Source: Photobacterium aquimaris
GTDB taxonomy: Bacteria; Pseudomonadota; Gammaproteobacteria; Enterobacterales; Vibrionaceae
Direction of reading: 5' to 3'
Assembly: GCF_002954455.1 (NCBI RefSeq)
Contig: NZ_MSCC01000001.1
Coordinates: 58,926-122,925 of the forward strand
DNA: 64,000 nucleotides
Below the pieces are notes generated by a model. It saw only the letters and a program-made list of their open reading frames with translations, was not told where the DNA came from and made no database searches. Within the stretch, counting starts at the first letter, position 1, and the number at the start of each line of letters is the position of its first letter. This document shows, piece after piece, positions 31,997 through 42,583 of the stretch. A program made the position numbers and the translations under genes.

Positions 31997-33007
31997 TTAG
32001 TTGCCGAGTGTCGCTACCATTACCGCTTTAATGGTATGCATACGGTTTTCAGCCTCATCAAATACAATTGAATGTGATGATTCAATTACTTCATCAGTCA
32101 CTTCAACCCCTTTTGATAATACTGGATACGCTTGAGCTAATTCTTTACCAACAACGGTATCTTCACCATGAAAAGCGGGTAAACAGTGCATAAATTTCAC
32201 ATGTGGATTCCCTGTCGCTTTTAACATTGCCATGTTGACTTGATATGGAAGCATTAAATTAATTCGCTCTGCCCATGCTTCTTTAGCTTCGCCCATTGAT
32301 ACCCATACATCAGTGTAAAGGAAGTCACAGCCCTGAACGCCTTCTTGCACATCTTCTGTCATGGTGATTTTAGCGCCAGTTTCAGCTGCAATTTCACGGC
32401 ATTGAGCAACAAGTTCAGCATCAGGCCAAAATGTTTTTGGTGCCACTAGACGAATATCCATCCCCATTTTCGCAGCACCAACCATCAATGAGTTACCCAT
32501 GTTATTGCGTGCATCGCCAAGGTAAGCAAATGACATTTGGTGCAATGCTTTGCCACGGCCGTGTTCTTGCATAGTTAGAAAGTCAGCTAGAATCTGCGTA
32601 GGGTGGAACTCATCGGTTAAACCATTCCATACTGGCACACCAGCGTAGGCACCAAGCTCTTCAACGATGGCCTGTCCAAAGCCACGATACTCAATACCAT
32701 CGTACATTCGACCTAAAACGCGAGCGGTGTCTTTCATTGATTCTTTATGGCCAATCTGAGAGCCAGAAGGGCCTAAATAAGAAACTTGAGCACCTTGGTC
32801 AAAAGCAGCGACTTCAAATGCGCATCGAGTACGGGTTGAGGTTTTTTCAAAGATCAACGCAATGTTTTTACCTTTAAGGCGTGGTTGTTCATAACCATTG
32901 TATTTTGCTTTTTTTAATTCAGCCGAAAGCTCAAGTAAATGTTGAATCTCACGAGGAGTGAAATCAAGTAATTTTAGGAAGTTACGATTACGAAGATTAA
33001 AAGCCAT
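31997..33007 (-). CDS. argF: Ornithine carbamoyltransferase
   Basis: This enzyme converts ornithine and carbamoyl phosphate to citrulline (or the reverse in the arginine deiminase pathway). The 336-residue protein has [20 protein letters not shown] with the STRTR carbamoyl-phosphate motif, DEFHPTQ, and the ornithine-site HCLPAFH near the C-terminus. Its opening [17 protein letters not shown] and overall sequence resemble catabolic ArcB enzymes as well as ArgF/ArgI. Because the adjacent arc genes are broken, I infer it now serves arginine synthesis. AGAGGG precedes the ATG. Confidence 0.95.
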   Translation of the reverse strand: MAFNLRNRNFLKLLDFTPREIQHLLELSAELKKAKYNGYEQPRLKGKNIALIFEKTSTRTRCAFEVAAFDQGAQVSYLGPSGSQIGHKESMKDTARVLGRMYDGIEYRGFGQAIVEELGAYAGVPVWNGLTDEFHPTQILADFLTMQEHGRGKALHQMSFAYLGDARNNMGNSLMVGAAKMGMDIRLVAPKTFWPDAELVAQCREIAAETGAKITMTEDVQEGVQGCDFLYTDVWVSMGEAKEAWAERINLMLPYQVNMAMLKATGNPHVKFMHCLPAFHGEDTVVGKELAQAYPVLSKGVEVTDEVIESSHSIVFDEAENRMHTIKAVMVATLGN

Positions 33008-33126
33008 GATGTATCCCTCTTAAGGTTCAGTATCTCTTCGACTGAATCTTGATGTTATGGTGGAGTTACTCGATAATGATCAATGTTGATGATATGTGTA
33101 TCTTATTTTTCGTTATTTGTGAATGG

Positions 33127-33624
33127 TTATTCTGCTTGTCTACAATAATATTTACCCCAATCAAGATAAACCGCGTCGGCATTTGTCAAGATAATCAGTG
33201 CATCAGCATTTAATTGCTTGGCGAGATAAGTGGCTGACATGTCTTTATCAATCACAGCTTCAACACCAACCAATTTGTTGTTTTCACGTTTAACCAGAAT
33301 GCCATCACCACTAGTACAAATTACTAAATGGTTTCTTTTGATTAGGGTTTCGAGCGCATCACATTCAACAATGCCAATCGGTTGTGGGCTTGGCACCACG
33401 CGACGGAAATATTGGCCAGCAAAGGTTGGATGCCAGCGGTAAATAGCGCGCAAATGGTTGGTTTCACGCTGACGTACTTCTTTAGCCATCGGGTTAATAG
33501 ACACACCGCCATAAACCCAACATGAGGTATCACGAGTAAAAAGATTATTTAAAGCACGCTCTGGACGATGAATGAGTACGCGGCGTAGTTGACCTATTTC
33601 AGAACCCACATAAAAGTTACTCAT
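33127..33624 (-). pseudogene. Chimeric remnant: arginine deiminase (arcA) fused to carbamate kinase (arcC)
   Basis: The open frame of 165 codons from [20 protein letters not shown] is a composite. Residues 1-28 match the start of arginine deiminase. Residues about 29-72 ([40 protein letters not shown]) match its middle, so roughly 120 residues between them are missing. From [19 protein letters not shown] to [20 protein letters not shown] it matches the middle of carbamate kinase, including EAVIDKD. The deiminase His/Glu/Cys catalytic residues and both ends of the kinase are gone, and the kinase glycine loop reads TSGDGILV instead of the usual GGGGIPV. No stop interrupts the frame. It lies upstream of argF, where a complete arcA-arcC-arcB operon would be expected. 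Confidence 0.82.
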
Positions 33625-33791
33625 GAGAGTATCTCTATATATGCATTCCAATGAGTATTTAGTGGTTTAACCTTAATTGATTAATGGTTGCTTAAGATCA
33701 ATTTAGGTCTGGTATACACGTAACATATGGTAATTGAGTGCAAACCATGCGATATTTGCCAGCAAATTTATTCCATAGGTGGAGTGATACC

Positions 33792-34190
33792 ATGTCTTAC
33801 GCAGAATTGATTGCAGAGCAAAAAGAAGAAACGCGCGAAATTATTGCCGCATTACTTGAAGATGGCAGTGAGCCAGAGGCGCTTTACACTATTGAGCACC
33901 ATTTCTCTGCAGACACCTTTGAAGAGCTAGAAGCGGCTGCCGTTGAAGCATTTAAACTTGGTTTTAATGTTTTAGAAGCAGAAGAGCTTGAGCTTGATCC
34001 TGAAGATGGCGGCGGCAAAGTTGTATGTTTTGATGCCGTAATGGAATCAGCTCTAAACGCAGAATTAATTGATGAGCAAGCTGAAAAGCTAATTAAACTG
34101 GCTGAAAAGCACAACATCGATTATGACGGTTGGGGTACTTACTTCGAATCTGACGAAGATGATGAAGAAGAGAATGAAGACGAAGAATAA
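33792..34190 (+). CDS. rraB: Regulator of RNase E activity RraB
   Basis: RraB binds RNase E and alters which transcripts it degrades. The frame is open from 33738, but GGAG precedes the ATG at 33792 and the family start [20 protein letters not shown] follows, giving 132 residues. The protein is strongly acidic and ends in an Asp/Glu run ([13 protein letters not shown]), typical of the family. Location next to the ornithine carbamoyltransferase gene matches E. coli (yjgD beside argI). Confidence 0.94.
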   Translation: MSYAELIAEQKEETREIIAALLEDGSEPEALYTIEHHFSADTFEELEAAAVEAFKLGFNVLEAEELELDPEDGGGKVVCFDAVMESALNAELIDEQAEKLIKLAEKHNIDYDGWGTYFESDEDDEEENEDEE

Positions 34191-34215
34191 ATCGTCATAA
34201 TATCACTCTGTTCTT

Positions 34216-34241
34216 AAAAGCCGGCATTTTGCTGGCTTTTT
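34216..34241 (+). terminator. Terminator after rraB
   Basis: AAAAGCCGGCATTTTGCTGG followed by CTTTTT is a hairpin with a single G-T pair and a T-run. Confidence 0.88.
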
Positions 34242-34348
34242 CTACTTTTTGGCTTTGATATCAATAACATGATAGAAATTTACTTGTGATCACTGTCTGT
34301 AATCACAACGCGTGTAAATCTTTCCAATTATCCTCATACATTTAAATC

Positions 34349-34367
34349 ATACTGAATAATTCAGTAT
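34349..34367. promoter_or_regulatory. 19-bp palindrome at the beta-mannosidase start
   Basis: ATACTGAATAATTCAGTAT is a perfect palindrome with 9-bp arms around one central base. It ends two bases before the GGAG ribosome binding site of the beta-mannosidase gene. A repressor bound here could block transcription start or early elongation. The regulator is not identified. It does not fit an ARG box, which has a 4-base spacer between TGAAT and ATTCA. Confidence 0.5.
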
Positions 34368-34378
34368 TGGAGTGATTG

Positions 34379-36814
34379 ATGACAATCTCACTTAATGGCC
34401 AGTGGTTGCTTGCGTGTGTTCAACGTTCAGCAATTCAAGACCTTCATATTAATTTGCCGGGTGATGTTCACTCTGCATTATATGCAGCTGGAGAGATCCC
34501 TGATCCTTATTGGGCAACCAATGAAAAAACAGTTCAGTGGGTTGGTGAGTGCGACTGGATTGTCAGCCGCCACTTTGAATTAACAGCCGAGCAGTTAACC
34601 TGCAATGCCATGGATTTGGTATTGGAACAGCTGGATACGGTTGCTGAAATTCGTATTAATGGCCACACTGTTGCCGATTTTAATAATATGTTCATGCGTC
34701 ATAAAGTGGATGTATTAAGTTGTCTGCAAGTTGGAGCCAACCGAATTGAAATTGTATTGCATCGTGCTGATTTAGCTGCGAAAAATTGTGCTGATAAATT
34801 ACCATTCCCGTTGCCTTGGGCTGAAGGTAATAACCAAATTCCATTTATGAATACGCTGCGTAAACCGCAATTTCATAGTGGTTGGGATTGGAGTATTTGT
34901 TTGTCAGTATTGGGGGTTTATGGCGATATTGTGCTGCAGCCGATTGAGCATGTTCGTATTAGCCATTTAGCCACCAAACAGAAATGGCATCAGCAAGGGT
35001 GTGAATTAGCGGTTACATTACATTATGAGGTTGTGTCTGAAAAAGGACTTGCTAATGCTGCAGTAACTTTTGATGGTCAGACATTCCACCTTACGCTTGA
35101 TCGCGAATCAACCAAAGCCAGTGTTATTTTCCGTATTGATAACCCTCGTCAGTGGTGGCCAGCGGGATACGGCAAACAGCAATTATATAAGTTAGCCCTA
35201 GAAGCTGATGGAGTTGCCATCACCAAGCAAATTGGCCTGCGTAAATTAGAACTTGTCACTGAAGATGATGAGTATGGTCAAAGCATGGTGGTGATGGTCA
35301 ATGATGTGCCCATTTCAGCTCGTGGTGCGAATTGGATTCCACTTGATGCCATGCCTGCGCGTATGACAGAGCAGCGTTATCGTAGTTTACTTACCGATGC
35401 TACTGCCGCCAATATGAACATGTTACGTGTATGGGGCGGTGGTATGTATGAAAAAGATATCTTTTATAACCTGTGTGATGAATTAGGGTTACTTGTTTGG
35501 CAAGATCTGATGTTTGCCAATGCATTGTATCCATCAACGCCAGATTTTATTGCTGAAGTTGAGCAAGAAGTTGAGTTTCAAGTTCGGCGTTTAAAAGATC
35601 ACCCAAGCTTAGTTTTATGGTGTGGTGATAATGAAGTGTTAGGTGCAATAAACCGTGATCCTGAATCGCGTCAGCACCGCGAAAAACATCTGATTAATTA
35701 TGATCGTTTAAACCGAACTTTAGCTGAAGTGGTTGAGCGTGAAGATCCCTCTCGACGTTTTTGGGCGAGCTCACCGTGTAATGGCGAGTTGGATATTATC
35801 GACACTTGGCATCATGATCCGCAACGGGGCGATATGCATTGTTGGGATGTGTGGGACAGTGGCAAAGAATTTGATGCTTACTTGCAGGTGACGCCACGTT
35901 TTTGTTCTGAATTTGGTTTTCAATCTTGGCCATCATTGCCAACGGTTAAAAGTTATTTGCCTGAACAAGATTGGAATATTAGCTCACCAAGTTTTGAAAG
36001 CCACCAAAAAAGCAATAATGGTAATTCGATCATTACTGAGATGTTTACCCGTTATTTCCGTTTTCCAAATGGGTTTGTCAATATGTTGTATTTATCGCAA
36101 GTGCAACAAGCATTAGCGGTCAAAACAGCCGCTGAATATTGGCGTACACAAAAACCGATTAATCGTGGCATGCTATTTTGGCAATTAAATGATTGTTGGC
36201 CTGTGAGCTCGTGGTCATCATTAGAGTACAGCGGTCGTTGGAAGCAATTGCATTACCATGCTCGACGCTTTTTCGCCCCACAAATGGCGACGTTTACCCG
36301 TGATCAACAAGGGCTGAAGCTACATTTAGTCAATGATGGCCGTAAAAATACCGAGCTAAAAGGCGAAGTGGTGTGGCAAAGTTGGGAAGGGGAAATCCTT
36401 TATCGTGAACCGATTACTCAATATTTAGCAACTGACTCAACCAAAGTGGTATGGGAGTGGCTCAATGAAGATTTAGACGGTCATGAACAAGATGGCTTTT
36501 TCCATGTCCATTTGCATAGTGGTCAACAATTGATTGAAAACACCTGGTTGCCAGCGCGTCCTAAGTACTGTGAGCTAGCGTGCCCTGATTTACGCTTTGA
36601 AGTTGCTGAGCACAATAATGAGATCGTGGTGATGCTAAGTAGCAGTAAACCCGCCTTTTTTGTGCATTTGGAATTTGAAGGTGAAGGGCGATTTGAAGAT
36701 TCAAGTTTTACGTTAGTACCTGAGCACCAACGCCAAATTAAATACATTGGTTCTGCGAGCTATGATGAAGTGGTGCAAGGTTTGCGAGTCTATCACTTAA
36801 AGCAAAGTTACTAA
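34379..36814 (+). CDS. Beta-mannosidase, glycoside hydrolase family 2
   Basis: This enzyme removes terminal beta-linked mannose from mannans or manno-oligosaccharides. The ATG at 34379 follows GGAG; an in-frame TTG lies one codon earlier. The 811 residues have the GH2 layout: an N-terminal sugar-binding jelly-roll (MTISLNGQWLL, with PLPWAEGNN and HSGWDWS), an immunoglobulin-like domain and a TIM barrel. The acid/base Glu is in LWCGDNEVLG (about 421) and the nucleophile Glu in FCSEFGFQSWPS (about 515). No signal peptide, so it is cytoplasmic and would act on imported oligosaccharides. No transporter or regulator gene is adjacent. Confidence 0.92.
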   Translation: MTISLNGQWLLACVQRSAIQDLHINLPGDVHSALYAAGEIPDPYWATNEKTVQWVGECDWIVSRHFELTAEQLTCNAMDLVLEQLDTVAEIRINGHTVADFNNMFMRHKVDVLSCLQVGANRIEIVLHRADLAAKNCADKLPFPLPWAEGNNQIPFMNTLRKPQFHSGWDWSICLSVLGVYGDIVLQPIEHVRISHLATKQKWHQQGCELAVTLHYEVVSEKGLANAAVTFDGQTFHLTLDRESTKASVIFRIDNPRQWWPAGYGKQQLYKLALEADGVAITKQIGLRKLELVTEDDEYGQSMVVMVNDVPISARGANWIPLDAMPARMTEQRYRSLLTDATAANMNMLRVWGGGMYEKDIFYNLCDELGLLVWQDLMFANALYPSTPDFIAEVEQEVEFQVRRLKDHPSLVLWCGDNEVLGAINRDPESRQHREKHLINYDRLNRTLAEVVEREDPSRRFWASSPCNGELDIIDTWHHDPQRGDMHCWDVWDSGKEFDAYLQVTPRFCSEFGFQSWPSLPTVKSYLPEQDWNISSPSFESHQKSNNGNSIITEMFTRYFRFPNGFVNMLYLSQVQQALAVKTAAEYWRTQKPINRGMLFWQLNDCWPVSSWSSLEYSGRWKQLHYHARRFFAPQMATFTRDQQGLKLHLVNDGRKNTELKGEVVWQSWEGEILYREPITQYLATDSTKVVWEWLNEDLDGHEQDGFFHVHLHSGQQLIENTWLPARPKYCELACPDLRFEVAEHNNEIVVMLSSSKPAFFVHLEFEGEGRFEDSSFTLVPEHQRQIKYIGSASYDEVVQGLRVYHLKQSY

Positions 36815-36835
36815 TTTATTGGATTATTTAAACTT

Positions 36836-36867
36836 AAAAACCGATGTATTTTACGTCGGTTTTTTTG
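36836..36867. terminator. Bidirectional terminator after the beta-mannosidase gene
   Basis: AAAAACCGATGTA and TACGTCGGTTTTTTT pair (one G-T) with runs on both sides, serving the + gene and the convergent DUF2061 gene. Confidence 0.88.
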
Positions 36868-36901
36868 TCTTAAATTCGTCTATTGTATTTATGTTTGATC
36901 G

Positions 36902-37309
36902 TTAATGTTTACAACTAAGATGATCAAACCAAGTCGAATCTTTAGTTGGAGTCGTGTGTCGTTGCCATATTCTTTCATGAAAATAATAAGCTAGAGTATT
37001 AATTGCAGGTTCAATCATTGCCATGATGCTACCAATAACGATATCGCCAGTCAGTAAATATACGACCCCAAAAGCGACACTAAAATGTAATACAGCAAAA
37101 CTGATAGTCTTGTAATGTGGGGCACTAAAGCGTGATGATGTCAGTGTTGGGCGCTGCCATGTTTGTTCATGAAAATAAAAAGCCACGGTATTGACCATAG
37201 GTTCAATCATTGCAATTAAACTACCAATGAGAATATCACCAGTGAGAATATAAGCGATGCTAAAAGCGACCGTAAAATGAATAACAGCAAAGCTAATGGT
37301 TTTTTTCAC
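36902..37309 (-). CDS. Membrane protein with two tandem DUF2061 domains
   Basis: The 135-residue protein is an internal duplication. KTISFAVIHFTVAFSIAYIL at the N-terminus is repeated as KTISFAVLHFSVAFGVVYLL after residue 67, and each copy continues with TGDI(L/V)IGS(L/I)(I/M)AMIEP and a YFHE-x-x-WQR end. Each copy has two hydrophobic segments, so four membrane passes are predicted. DUF2061 proteins have no established function. A Fur-like box lies 29 bases before its start, suggesting iron control. No neighbour shares its orientation closely enough to form an operon. Confidence 0.85.
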   Translation of the reverse strand: MKKTISFAVIHFTVAFSIAYILTGDILIGSLIAMIEPMVNTVAFYFHEQTWQRPTLTSSRFSAPHYKTISFAVLHFSVAFGVVYLLTGDIVIGSIMAMIEPAINTLAYYFHERIWQRHTTPTKDSTWFDHLSCKH

Positions 37310-37337
37310 GTTAATACCCTCTAGGTTAACTTAGTCA

Positions 37338-37356
37338 AATGCGAATGATTAGCATT
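37338..37356 (-). promoter_or_regulatory. Fur-box-like operator before the DUF2061 gene
   Basis: AATGCGAATGATTAGCATT contains TGCGAAT-G-ATTAGCA, matching the 7-1-7 inverted pattern of Fur sites with one arm mismatch and 5' AA / 3' TT flanks. It is placed just upstream of the only gene reading away from it on that side. The match is by eye against the known consensus; no scoring was done. Confidence 0.5.
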
Positions 37357-37435
37357 AACAATAGCGGGTTATTTATATTTCAGCAATGATTAATTACGGT
37401 AGAGGGTTTTTTAGTAATACTTGATTTTTAATTAT

Positions 37436-37466
37436 AAAAAACCGACGTCGAAACGTCGGTTTTTAT
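37436..37466 (-). terminator. Terminator after valS
   Basis: AAAAACCGACGT and ACGTCGGTTTTT form a perfect hairpin with a 4-base loop and runs on both sides, downstream of valS on the minus strand. Confidence 0.9.
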
Positions 37467-37486
37467 TGTTAGATCGTAGTTAATAC

Positions 37487-40348
37487 TTATAGCGCAGCAA
37501 TCGTTGCTTTCTGCTCTGTCAGTTTAACCAATGTCTCTTCATAACCAGCTAGCTTTTCACGCTCTTTAGTGATCACGATTTCAGGTGCTTTAGCAACGAA
37601 ACCTTCGTTACTTAGCTTGCCAGAAGTGCGTTTGATTTCGCCTTCCATTTTCGCGATTTCTTTGTCTAAACGTGCCAGTTCAGCATCTTTATCGATCAAA
37701 CCCGCCATTGGGATCATCAATTCAGATTTACCCACAAGTGCTGTTGCACAAGCAGGTGTTGCTTCACCGTCAGCCAATACTTTCACTTCTTCTAGTTTTG
37801 CTAGAGATTTCAGTACTGTCAGGTTTGCTTCAACGCGTGCAGTATCAGCAGCATCAGCGACTTTTAGCATGACTGATAATGGCTTGCTTGGTGCGATATC
37901 GTATTCTGCACGTAGGTTACGAATACTAGTGATAAACGCTTTAACAAACTCAATGTCAGTGATCGCTGCTTGATCAAATTGCGCTTCATCAAACTGAGGC
38001 AATGCCTGAGTCATGATGGTTTCACCTTCAACACCGTCAACTAGCGGCTTAACGCTCTGCCAGATTGATTCAGTAATGTAAGGTAATACAGGGTGCGCAA
38101 GACGTAATGTCTTTTCTAATACTGTAATTAATGTATGACGTGTTGCACGTTGTTGTGCTTCAGTGCCTTTCCATAGAACAGGTTTAGTTAGCTCTAGGTA
38201 CCAGTCACAGAATTGGTTCCAGATGAACTCATAAAGTACACCCGCAGCCATATCTAGACGGAAGTTATCGATGTGGGCATTGAATTCTTTTGCCGCTAGT
38301 TGGAATTGTGATTCAATCCACTTATCAGCCAGTGAGTATTCAAGCTCGCTACCTGCTGCAAAACCACAATCTTGATCTTCTGTGTTCATCAGTACGTAAC
38401 GGCTTGCGTTCCATAGCTTGTTACAGAAGTTACGGTAACCTTCAAGACGCTTCATGTCCCAGTTGATGTCACGGCCAGTAGAGGCCATAGCAGCAAGAGT
38501 GAAACGTAGCGCATCGGTACCGTAAGGTTCAATACCGTTCTCAAATGTCTTACGGGTCGCTTTTTCAATCTTAGCTGCAAGTTGTGGTTGCATCATGTTG
38601 CCACAACGCTTCTCAACTAGAGACTCAAGATCAATGCCGTCGATCATGTCGATAGGGTCGATTACGTTACCCTTAGACTTAGACATTTTATCGCCGTTTT
38701 CGTCACGGATAAGACCGGTTACGTAAACAGTTTTAAACGGTACTTGTGCTTTGCCGTCTTCATCTTTACAGAAGTGCATGGTCATCATGATCATACGCGC
38801 AACCCAGAAGAAGATGATATCAAAACCGGTTACCAACACATCAGATGGGTGGAAGGTTTGAAGATCAGCGGTGTTTTCTGGCCAGCCTTGCGTACCAAAT
38901 GTCCATAGTGCTGAAGAGAACCATGTATCAAGTACGTCGTTGTCTTGGTTTAGAACTACAACAGGTGCTAGGTTATGCTTTTCGCGTACTTCTGCTTCGT
39001 TACGGCCAACGTAAACATTACCATCGTTGTCGTACCAAGCTGGAATACGGTGACCCCACCAAAGTTGACGTGAAATACACCAGTCTTGAATATCACGCAT
39101 CCAAGCGAAGTACATGTTTTCGTATTGCTTAGGAACGAACTGAATATCGCCGTTCTCAACCGCTTCAACAGCAGGTTTTGCTAACGGCGCTGCACGAACG
39201 TACCATTGGTCAGTTAGCATTGGTTCAATAACCACGCCACCACGATCACCATAAGGAATGGTTAGATCATGATCTTTAATTTCTTCTAGTAAGCCTAGCT
39301 CGTCAAATTCAGCAACGATAGCTTTACGGGCTGCAAAACGCTCCATACCTTGGTATTTCGCTGGTAGCTCGGTGCTGTATGCTTCACTTGGTTCGCCATT
39401 GGTAGTGAATACTTCTGCAGCATCACGAATATCAGCATTGAAGGTTAGGATGTTGATCATCGGTAGGCTATGACGCTTACCTACTTCGTAGTCATTGAAA
39501 TCGTGAGCAGGAGTGATTTTCACACAACCCGTACCTTTATCCATGTCTGCGTGCTCATCACCTACGATAGGAATGCGACGGCCAACGATAGGTAGAATGA
39601 TTTCTTTACCGATCAGATCTTTGTAACGTGGATCTTCAGGGTTAACAGCAACACCAGTATCACCCAGCATTGTTTCTGGACGCGTTGTTGCTACCACAAT
39701 GTAGTCTTTACCATCGGCTGTTTGTACGCCATCAGCAAGAGGGTAACGGAAGTGCCACATGTGGCCTTTTTTATCTTTGTTTTCAACTTCTAGATCTGAG
39801 ATTGCTGTGTGTAGCTTAGGATCCCAGTTAACTAGACGCTTACCGCGGTAAAGAAGATCTTCTTGGTATAGACGAACGAAAACTTCTTGAACGGCATTGG
39901 ATAGACCGTCATCCATCGTGAAGCGCTCACGATCCCAGTCTACTGATGCGCCAAGACGACGAAGCTGTTTGGTGATCGTGCCACCAGATTCGTTTTTCCA
40001 TTCCCAGATCTTATCGATGAAAGCATCACGACCGTAGTCATGTTTAGTTTTGCCTTCTTCAGCAGCGATCTTACGCTCCACAACCATTTGGGTAGCAATA
40101 CCTGCGTGGTCAGTACCAACCTGCCATAGGGTGTTTTTACCTTTCATACGCTCACAACGAATCAAGGTATCCATAATGGTATCTTGGAACGCGTGGCCCA
40201 TGTGTAGGCTACCTGTGACGTTTGGTGGCGGGATCATAATGCTGTAAGCATCTTTAGATGTATCACCATGAGGCTTAAAGTAGCCAGCCTCTTCCCAGCG
40301 CTGATATAGCGCTTGTTCAATTGATTGTGGGTTGTATGTCTTTTCCAT
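37487..40348 (-). CDS. valS: Valyl-tRNA synthetase
   Basis: This class I synthetase charges tRNA-Val. The 953-residue product contains the HIGH-type motif in [16 protein letters not shown] (about 41-56), the KMSKSKGN motif (about 554-561) and an intact editing domain ([11 protein letters not shown]). The C-terminal coiled-coil arm ([20 protein letters not shown]) is also present. It is last in the pepA-holC-valS order found in E. coli, 28 bases after holC. Confidence 0.97.
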   Translation of the reverse strand: MEKTYNPQSIEQALYQRWEEAGYFKPHGDTSKDAYSIMIPPPNVTGSLHMGHAFQDTIMDTLIRCERMKGKNTLWQVGTDHAGIATQMVVERKIAAEEGKTKHDYGRDAFIDKIWEWKNESGGTITKQLRRLGASVDWDRERFTMDDGLSNAVQEVFVRLYQEDLLYRGKRLVNWDPKLHTAISDLEVENKDKKGHMWHFRYPLADGVQTADGKDYIVVATTRPETMLGDTGVAVNPEDPRYKDLIGKEIILPIVGRRIPIVGDEHADMDKGTGCVKITPAHDFNDYEVGKRHSLPMINILTFNADIRDAAEVFTTNGEPSEAYSTELPAKYQGMERFAARKAIVAEFDELGLLEEIKDHDLTIPYGDRGGVVIEPMLTDQWYVRAAPLAKPAVEAVENGDIQFVPKQYENMYFAWMRDIQDWCISRQLWWGHRIPAWYDNDGNVYVGRNEAEVREKHNLAPVVVLNQDNDVLDTWFSSALWTFGTQGWPENTADLQTFHPSDVLVTGFDIIFFWVARMIMMTMHFCKDEDGKAQVPFKTVYVTGLIRDENGDKMSKSKGNVIDPIDMIDGIDLESLVEKRCGNMMQPQLAAKIEKATRKTFENGIEPYGTDALRFTLAAMASTGRDINWDMKRLEGYRNFCNKLWNASRYVLMNTEDQDCGFAAGSELEYSLADKWIESQFQLAAKEFNAHIDNFRLDMAAGVLYEFIWNQFCDWYLELTKPVLWKGTEAQQRATRHTLITVLEKTLRLAHPVLPYITESIWQSVKPLVDGVEGETIMTQALPQFDEAQFDQAAITDIEFVKAFITSIRNLRAEYDIAPSKPLSVMLKVADAADTARVEANLTVLKSLAKLEEVKVLADGEATPACATALVGKSELMIPMAGLIDKDAELARLDKEIAKMEGEIKRTSGKLSNEGFVAKAPEIVITKEREKLAGYEETLVKLTEQKATIAAL

Positions 40349-40376
40349 AGCGCTCTTAGAAGGATTCTATGTGGAA

Positions 40377-40832
40377 TTAAGGCGTCTCAGTAACAGCATT
40401 GGCAGTCGTAATTTGAATGCCAGCAAGGCGATAGGCCTTGTAACGTTCACGCGCCTGCTGTTTGAGCGTTTCATCGCAAGGGACAAAGTCTACCACTTGT
40501 GCAAAGCTAACCGCAAAATTTGCGACAATTTCGGCTAAATTAATTAATACTGCGCGGTGTCCGCTATAGCGTAAACCGGGCCAACCAATTTCAACCGGCG
40601 ATCCGCCTCTTGGTCCTTCACCAATTAAATTGTGTGGGACAAAGCTGTCAGGATCTTGTTGCCATAGATATTCATCTATTTGTTCTGCTTGTTGTTTGTT
40701 TGCTGCAAGTAAATAAACCCGTAATCCTTGACGGTAACTCATGGCTGCGCAACGACAAGCAAAATGCCACTGAAAATCGCTATCAGCACCATCTTGATTA
40801 TCATCTAATATATAAAACGTAGCATGAGTCAT
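40377..40832 (-). CDS. holC: DNA polymerase III chi subunit
   Basis: HolC (chi) links the clamp loader to single-strand binding protein through the SSB C-terminus. The 151-residue product begins MTHATFYILDDNQDGADSDF and contains GLRVYLLAANKQQAEQIDEY and LWQQDPDSFVPHNL, the characteristic RecA-like-fold segments of chi. AGGA precedes the start. It lies between pepA and valS as in E. coli. Confidence 0.92.
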   Translation of the reverse strand: MTHATFYILDDNQDGADSDFQWHFACRCAAMSYRQGLRVYLLAANKQQAEQIDEYLWQQDPDSFVPHNLIGEGPRGGSPVEIGWPGLRYSGHRAVLINLAEIVANFAVSFAQVVDFVPCDETLKQQARERYKAYRLAGIQITTANAVTETP

Positions 40833-40849
40833 AAATTAATGTCCTAAAA

Positions 40850-40872
40850 GAAAAGGGCCAAAGGCCCTTTTC
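40850..40872 (-). terminator. Hairpin after pepA
   Basis: GAAAAGGGCC and GGCCCTTTTC form a perfect 10-bp stem with a 3-base loop. On the minus strand it is followed by TTTTAGG, so it may be a partial terminator that lets some transcripts continue into holC. Confidence 0.65.
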
Positions 40873-40880
40873 TGAGTGTC

Positions 40881-42389
40881 TTATTCGACAATCTCTTGGC
40901 CTGCTCGATTGAGAAGGAATTGGACCAGCAATGGCACTGGACGTCCAGTTGACCCTTTCGCTGCACCACCTTTCCAAGCAGTACCAGCAATATCTAGGTG
41001 AGCCCAATTATACTTCTTAGTAAAGCGTGATAAGAAGCAAGCTGCAGTGATCGTACCTGCCCCCGGTGTACCTAGGTTAGCCATATCTGCAAATGGACTT
41101 GCAATTTGCTCTTGGTACTCATCACTCATCGGTAAACGCCAAGCGCGATCGCCCGATTGCTCTGATGCATTAATTAACTCATGTGCTAATGGATTATGGT
41201 TACCCATTAAACCACTAATATGATGACCAAGTGCCACCACACATGCACCTGTTAATGTAGCAATATCAACCACACACTCAGGGTCAAAACGCTCAACGTA
41301 AGTTAATGCATCACATAACACTAAACGGCCTTCAGCATCAGTATTTAACACTTCAACTGTTTGACCTGACATGGTCGTTAAAATATCACCTGGACGGTAA
41401 GCACCGCCACCTGGCATATTTTCACAACCCGCTAAAATACCCACGACATTGATCGGTAGGTTTAATTTAGCCAGTGCCTTCATGGTACCAAACACGGAAG
41501 CTGCACCACACATGTCGTACTTCATTTCGTCCATTTGCGCACCAGGCTTGATAGAAATACCGCCTGAGTCAAATGTTAAGCCTTTACCGACCAATACAAT
41601 TGGTTTGGTATCTGGATCTGGGTGACCTTTATATTCAATCACCGACATCATGGCTTCATTTTTAGAACCTTGGCCAACAGCAAGGTATGAGGTCATACCT
41701 AAGGTTGCCATTTCTTGTTCACCAATGATTTTAGTACTTACCGTTTCAAAGTCATCGGCTAAACGACGTGCTTGTGAGGCTAAATAAGCAGGGTTTGCCA
41801 CGTTAGGTGGCATATTACCAAGGTCTTTACTGGCTTTAACGCCAGAAGAAATAGCAAGACCATGAGCAATAGCGCGTTCGCCTAAAGACAGCTCGCGACG
41901 TGTTGGTACATTAAAAACTAATTTGCGTAGTGGACGGCGCGTCTCTGGCTTGTTACTTTTAAATTGGTTAAAAGTGTAAAGGCTATCTTTGGTGGTTTCT
42001 ACTGCTTGACGTACTTTCCAGTAGGTATCACGACCTTTAACGTGCAGTTCAGTAAGGAAACATACTGCTTCCATTGAACCGGTTTCATTAAGAGTGCTAA
42101 TGGTTTTTTTGATGATTTGCTTATACTGGCGTTCATCAAGCTCACGCTCTTTACCACAACCAACAAGTAGTACACGTTCTGACAATACGTTTGGAACATG
42201 ATGTAATAGCAACATCTGTCCTGGTTTTCCTTCAAGATCACCACGACGTAGTAATGAGCTAATATAGCCATCACTTATTTTGTCTAACTGTTCCGCGATT
42301 GGAGAGAGGCGACGTGGCTCAAATACGCCCACGACAATACACGCACTGCGCTGTTTTTCGGGGCTACCGCTTTTGACACTGAACTCCAT
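40881..42389 (-). CDS. pepA: Leucyl aminopeptidase PepA
   Basis: PepA is a hexameric dizinc/manganese aminopeptidase; in E. coli it also binds DNA in XerCD cer recombination and carAB control. The frame is open from 42446, but the conserved start [20 protein letters not shown] is at 42389, giving 502 residues. The catalytic signature NTDAEGRL is present, as are metal-binding [17 protein letters not shown] and GDRAWRLPM. It is divergent from lptF, the standard arrangement. Confidence 0.96.
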   Translation of the reverse strand: MEFSVKSGSPEKQRSACIVVGVFEPRRLSPIAEQLDKISDGYISSLLRRGDLEGKPGQMLLLHHVPNVLSERVLLVGCGKERELDERQYKQIIKKTISTLNETGSMEAVCFLTELHVKGRDTYWKVRQAVETTKDSLYTFNQFKSNKPETRRPLRKLVFNVPTRRELSLGERAIAHGLAISSGVKASKDLGNMPPNVANPAYLASQARRLADDFETVSTKIIGEQEMATLGMTSYLAVGQGSKNEAMMSVIEYKGHPDPDTKPIVLVGKGLTFDSGGISIKPGAQMDEMKYDMCGAASVFGTMKALAKLNLPINVVGILAGCENMPGGGAYRPGDILTTMSGQTVEVLNTDAEGRLVLCDALTYVERFDPECVVDIATLTGACVVALGHHISGLMGNHNPLAHELINASEQSGDRAWRLPMSDEYQEQIASPFADMANLGTPGAGTITAACFLSRFTKKYNWAHLDIAGTAWKGGAAKGSTGRPVPLLVQFLLNRAGQEIVE

Positions 42390-42583
42390 GCGTACTCCTA
42401 ACATCCTATAAAGACAATTAACGCTAAATGTTAGATAATACCACACTTGCTTGCTCTGCCGAGATTTCGGTATAGGCTTAAAGCGCGGACTTACATTCAG
42501 CCGAAAGATAAAAAAATAACTAATTTAACCAAAAACTATAGTGATTCCATCAAAAAAACAAGTTTTCTATGGGAATATAACGC

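Noticed and set aside
33230..33442. Forward 70-codon frame opposite the arcA-arcC chimera
   Set aside because: It is a mirror frame of the chimera with no ribosome binding site and no recognisable motif.
34349..34367. ARG box for ArgR before the beta-mannosidase gene
   Set aside because: TGAAT and ATTCA are present but separated by one base, whereas ARG boxes have four; the gene has no link to arginine.
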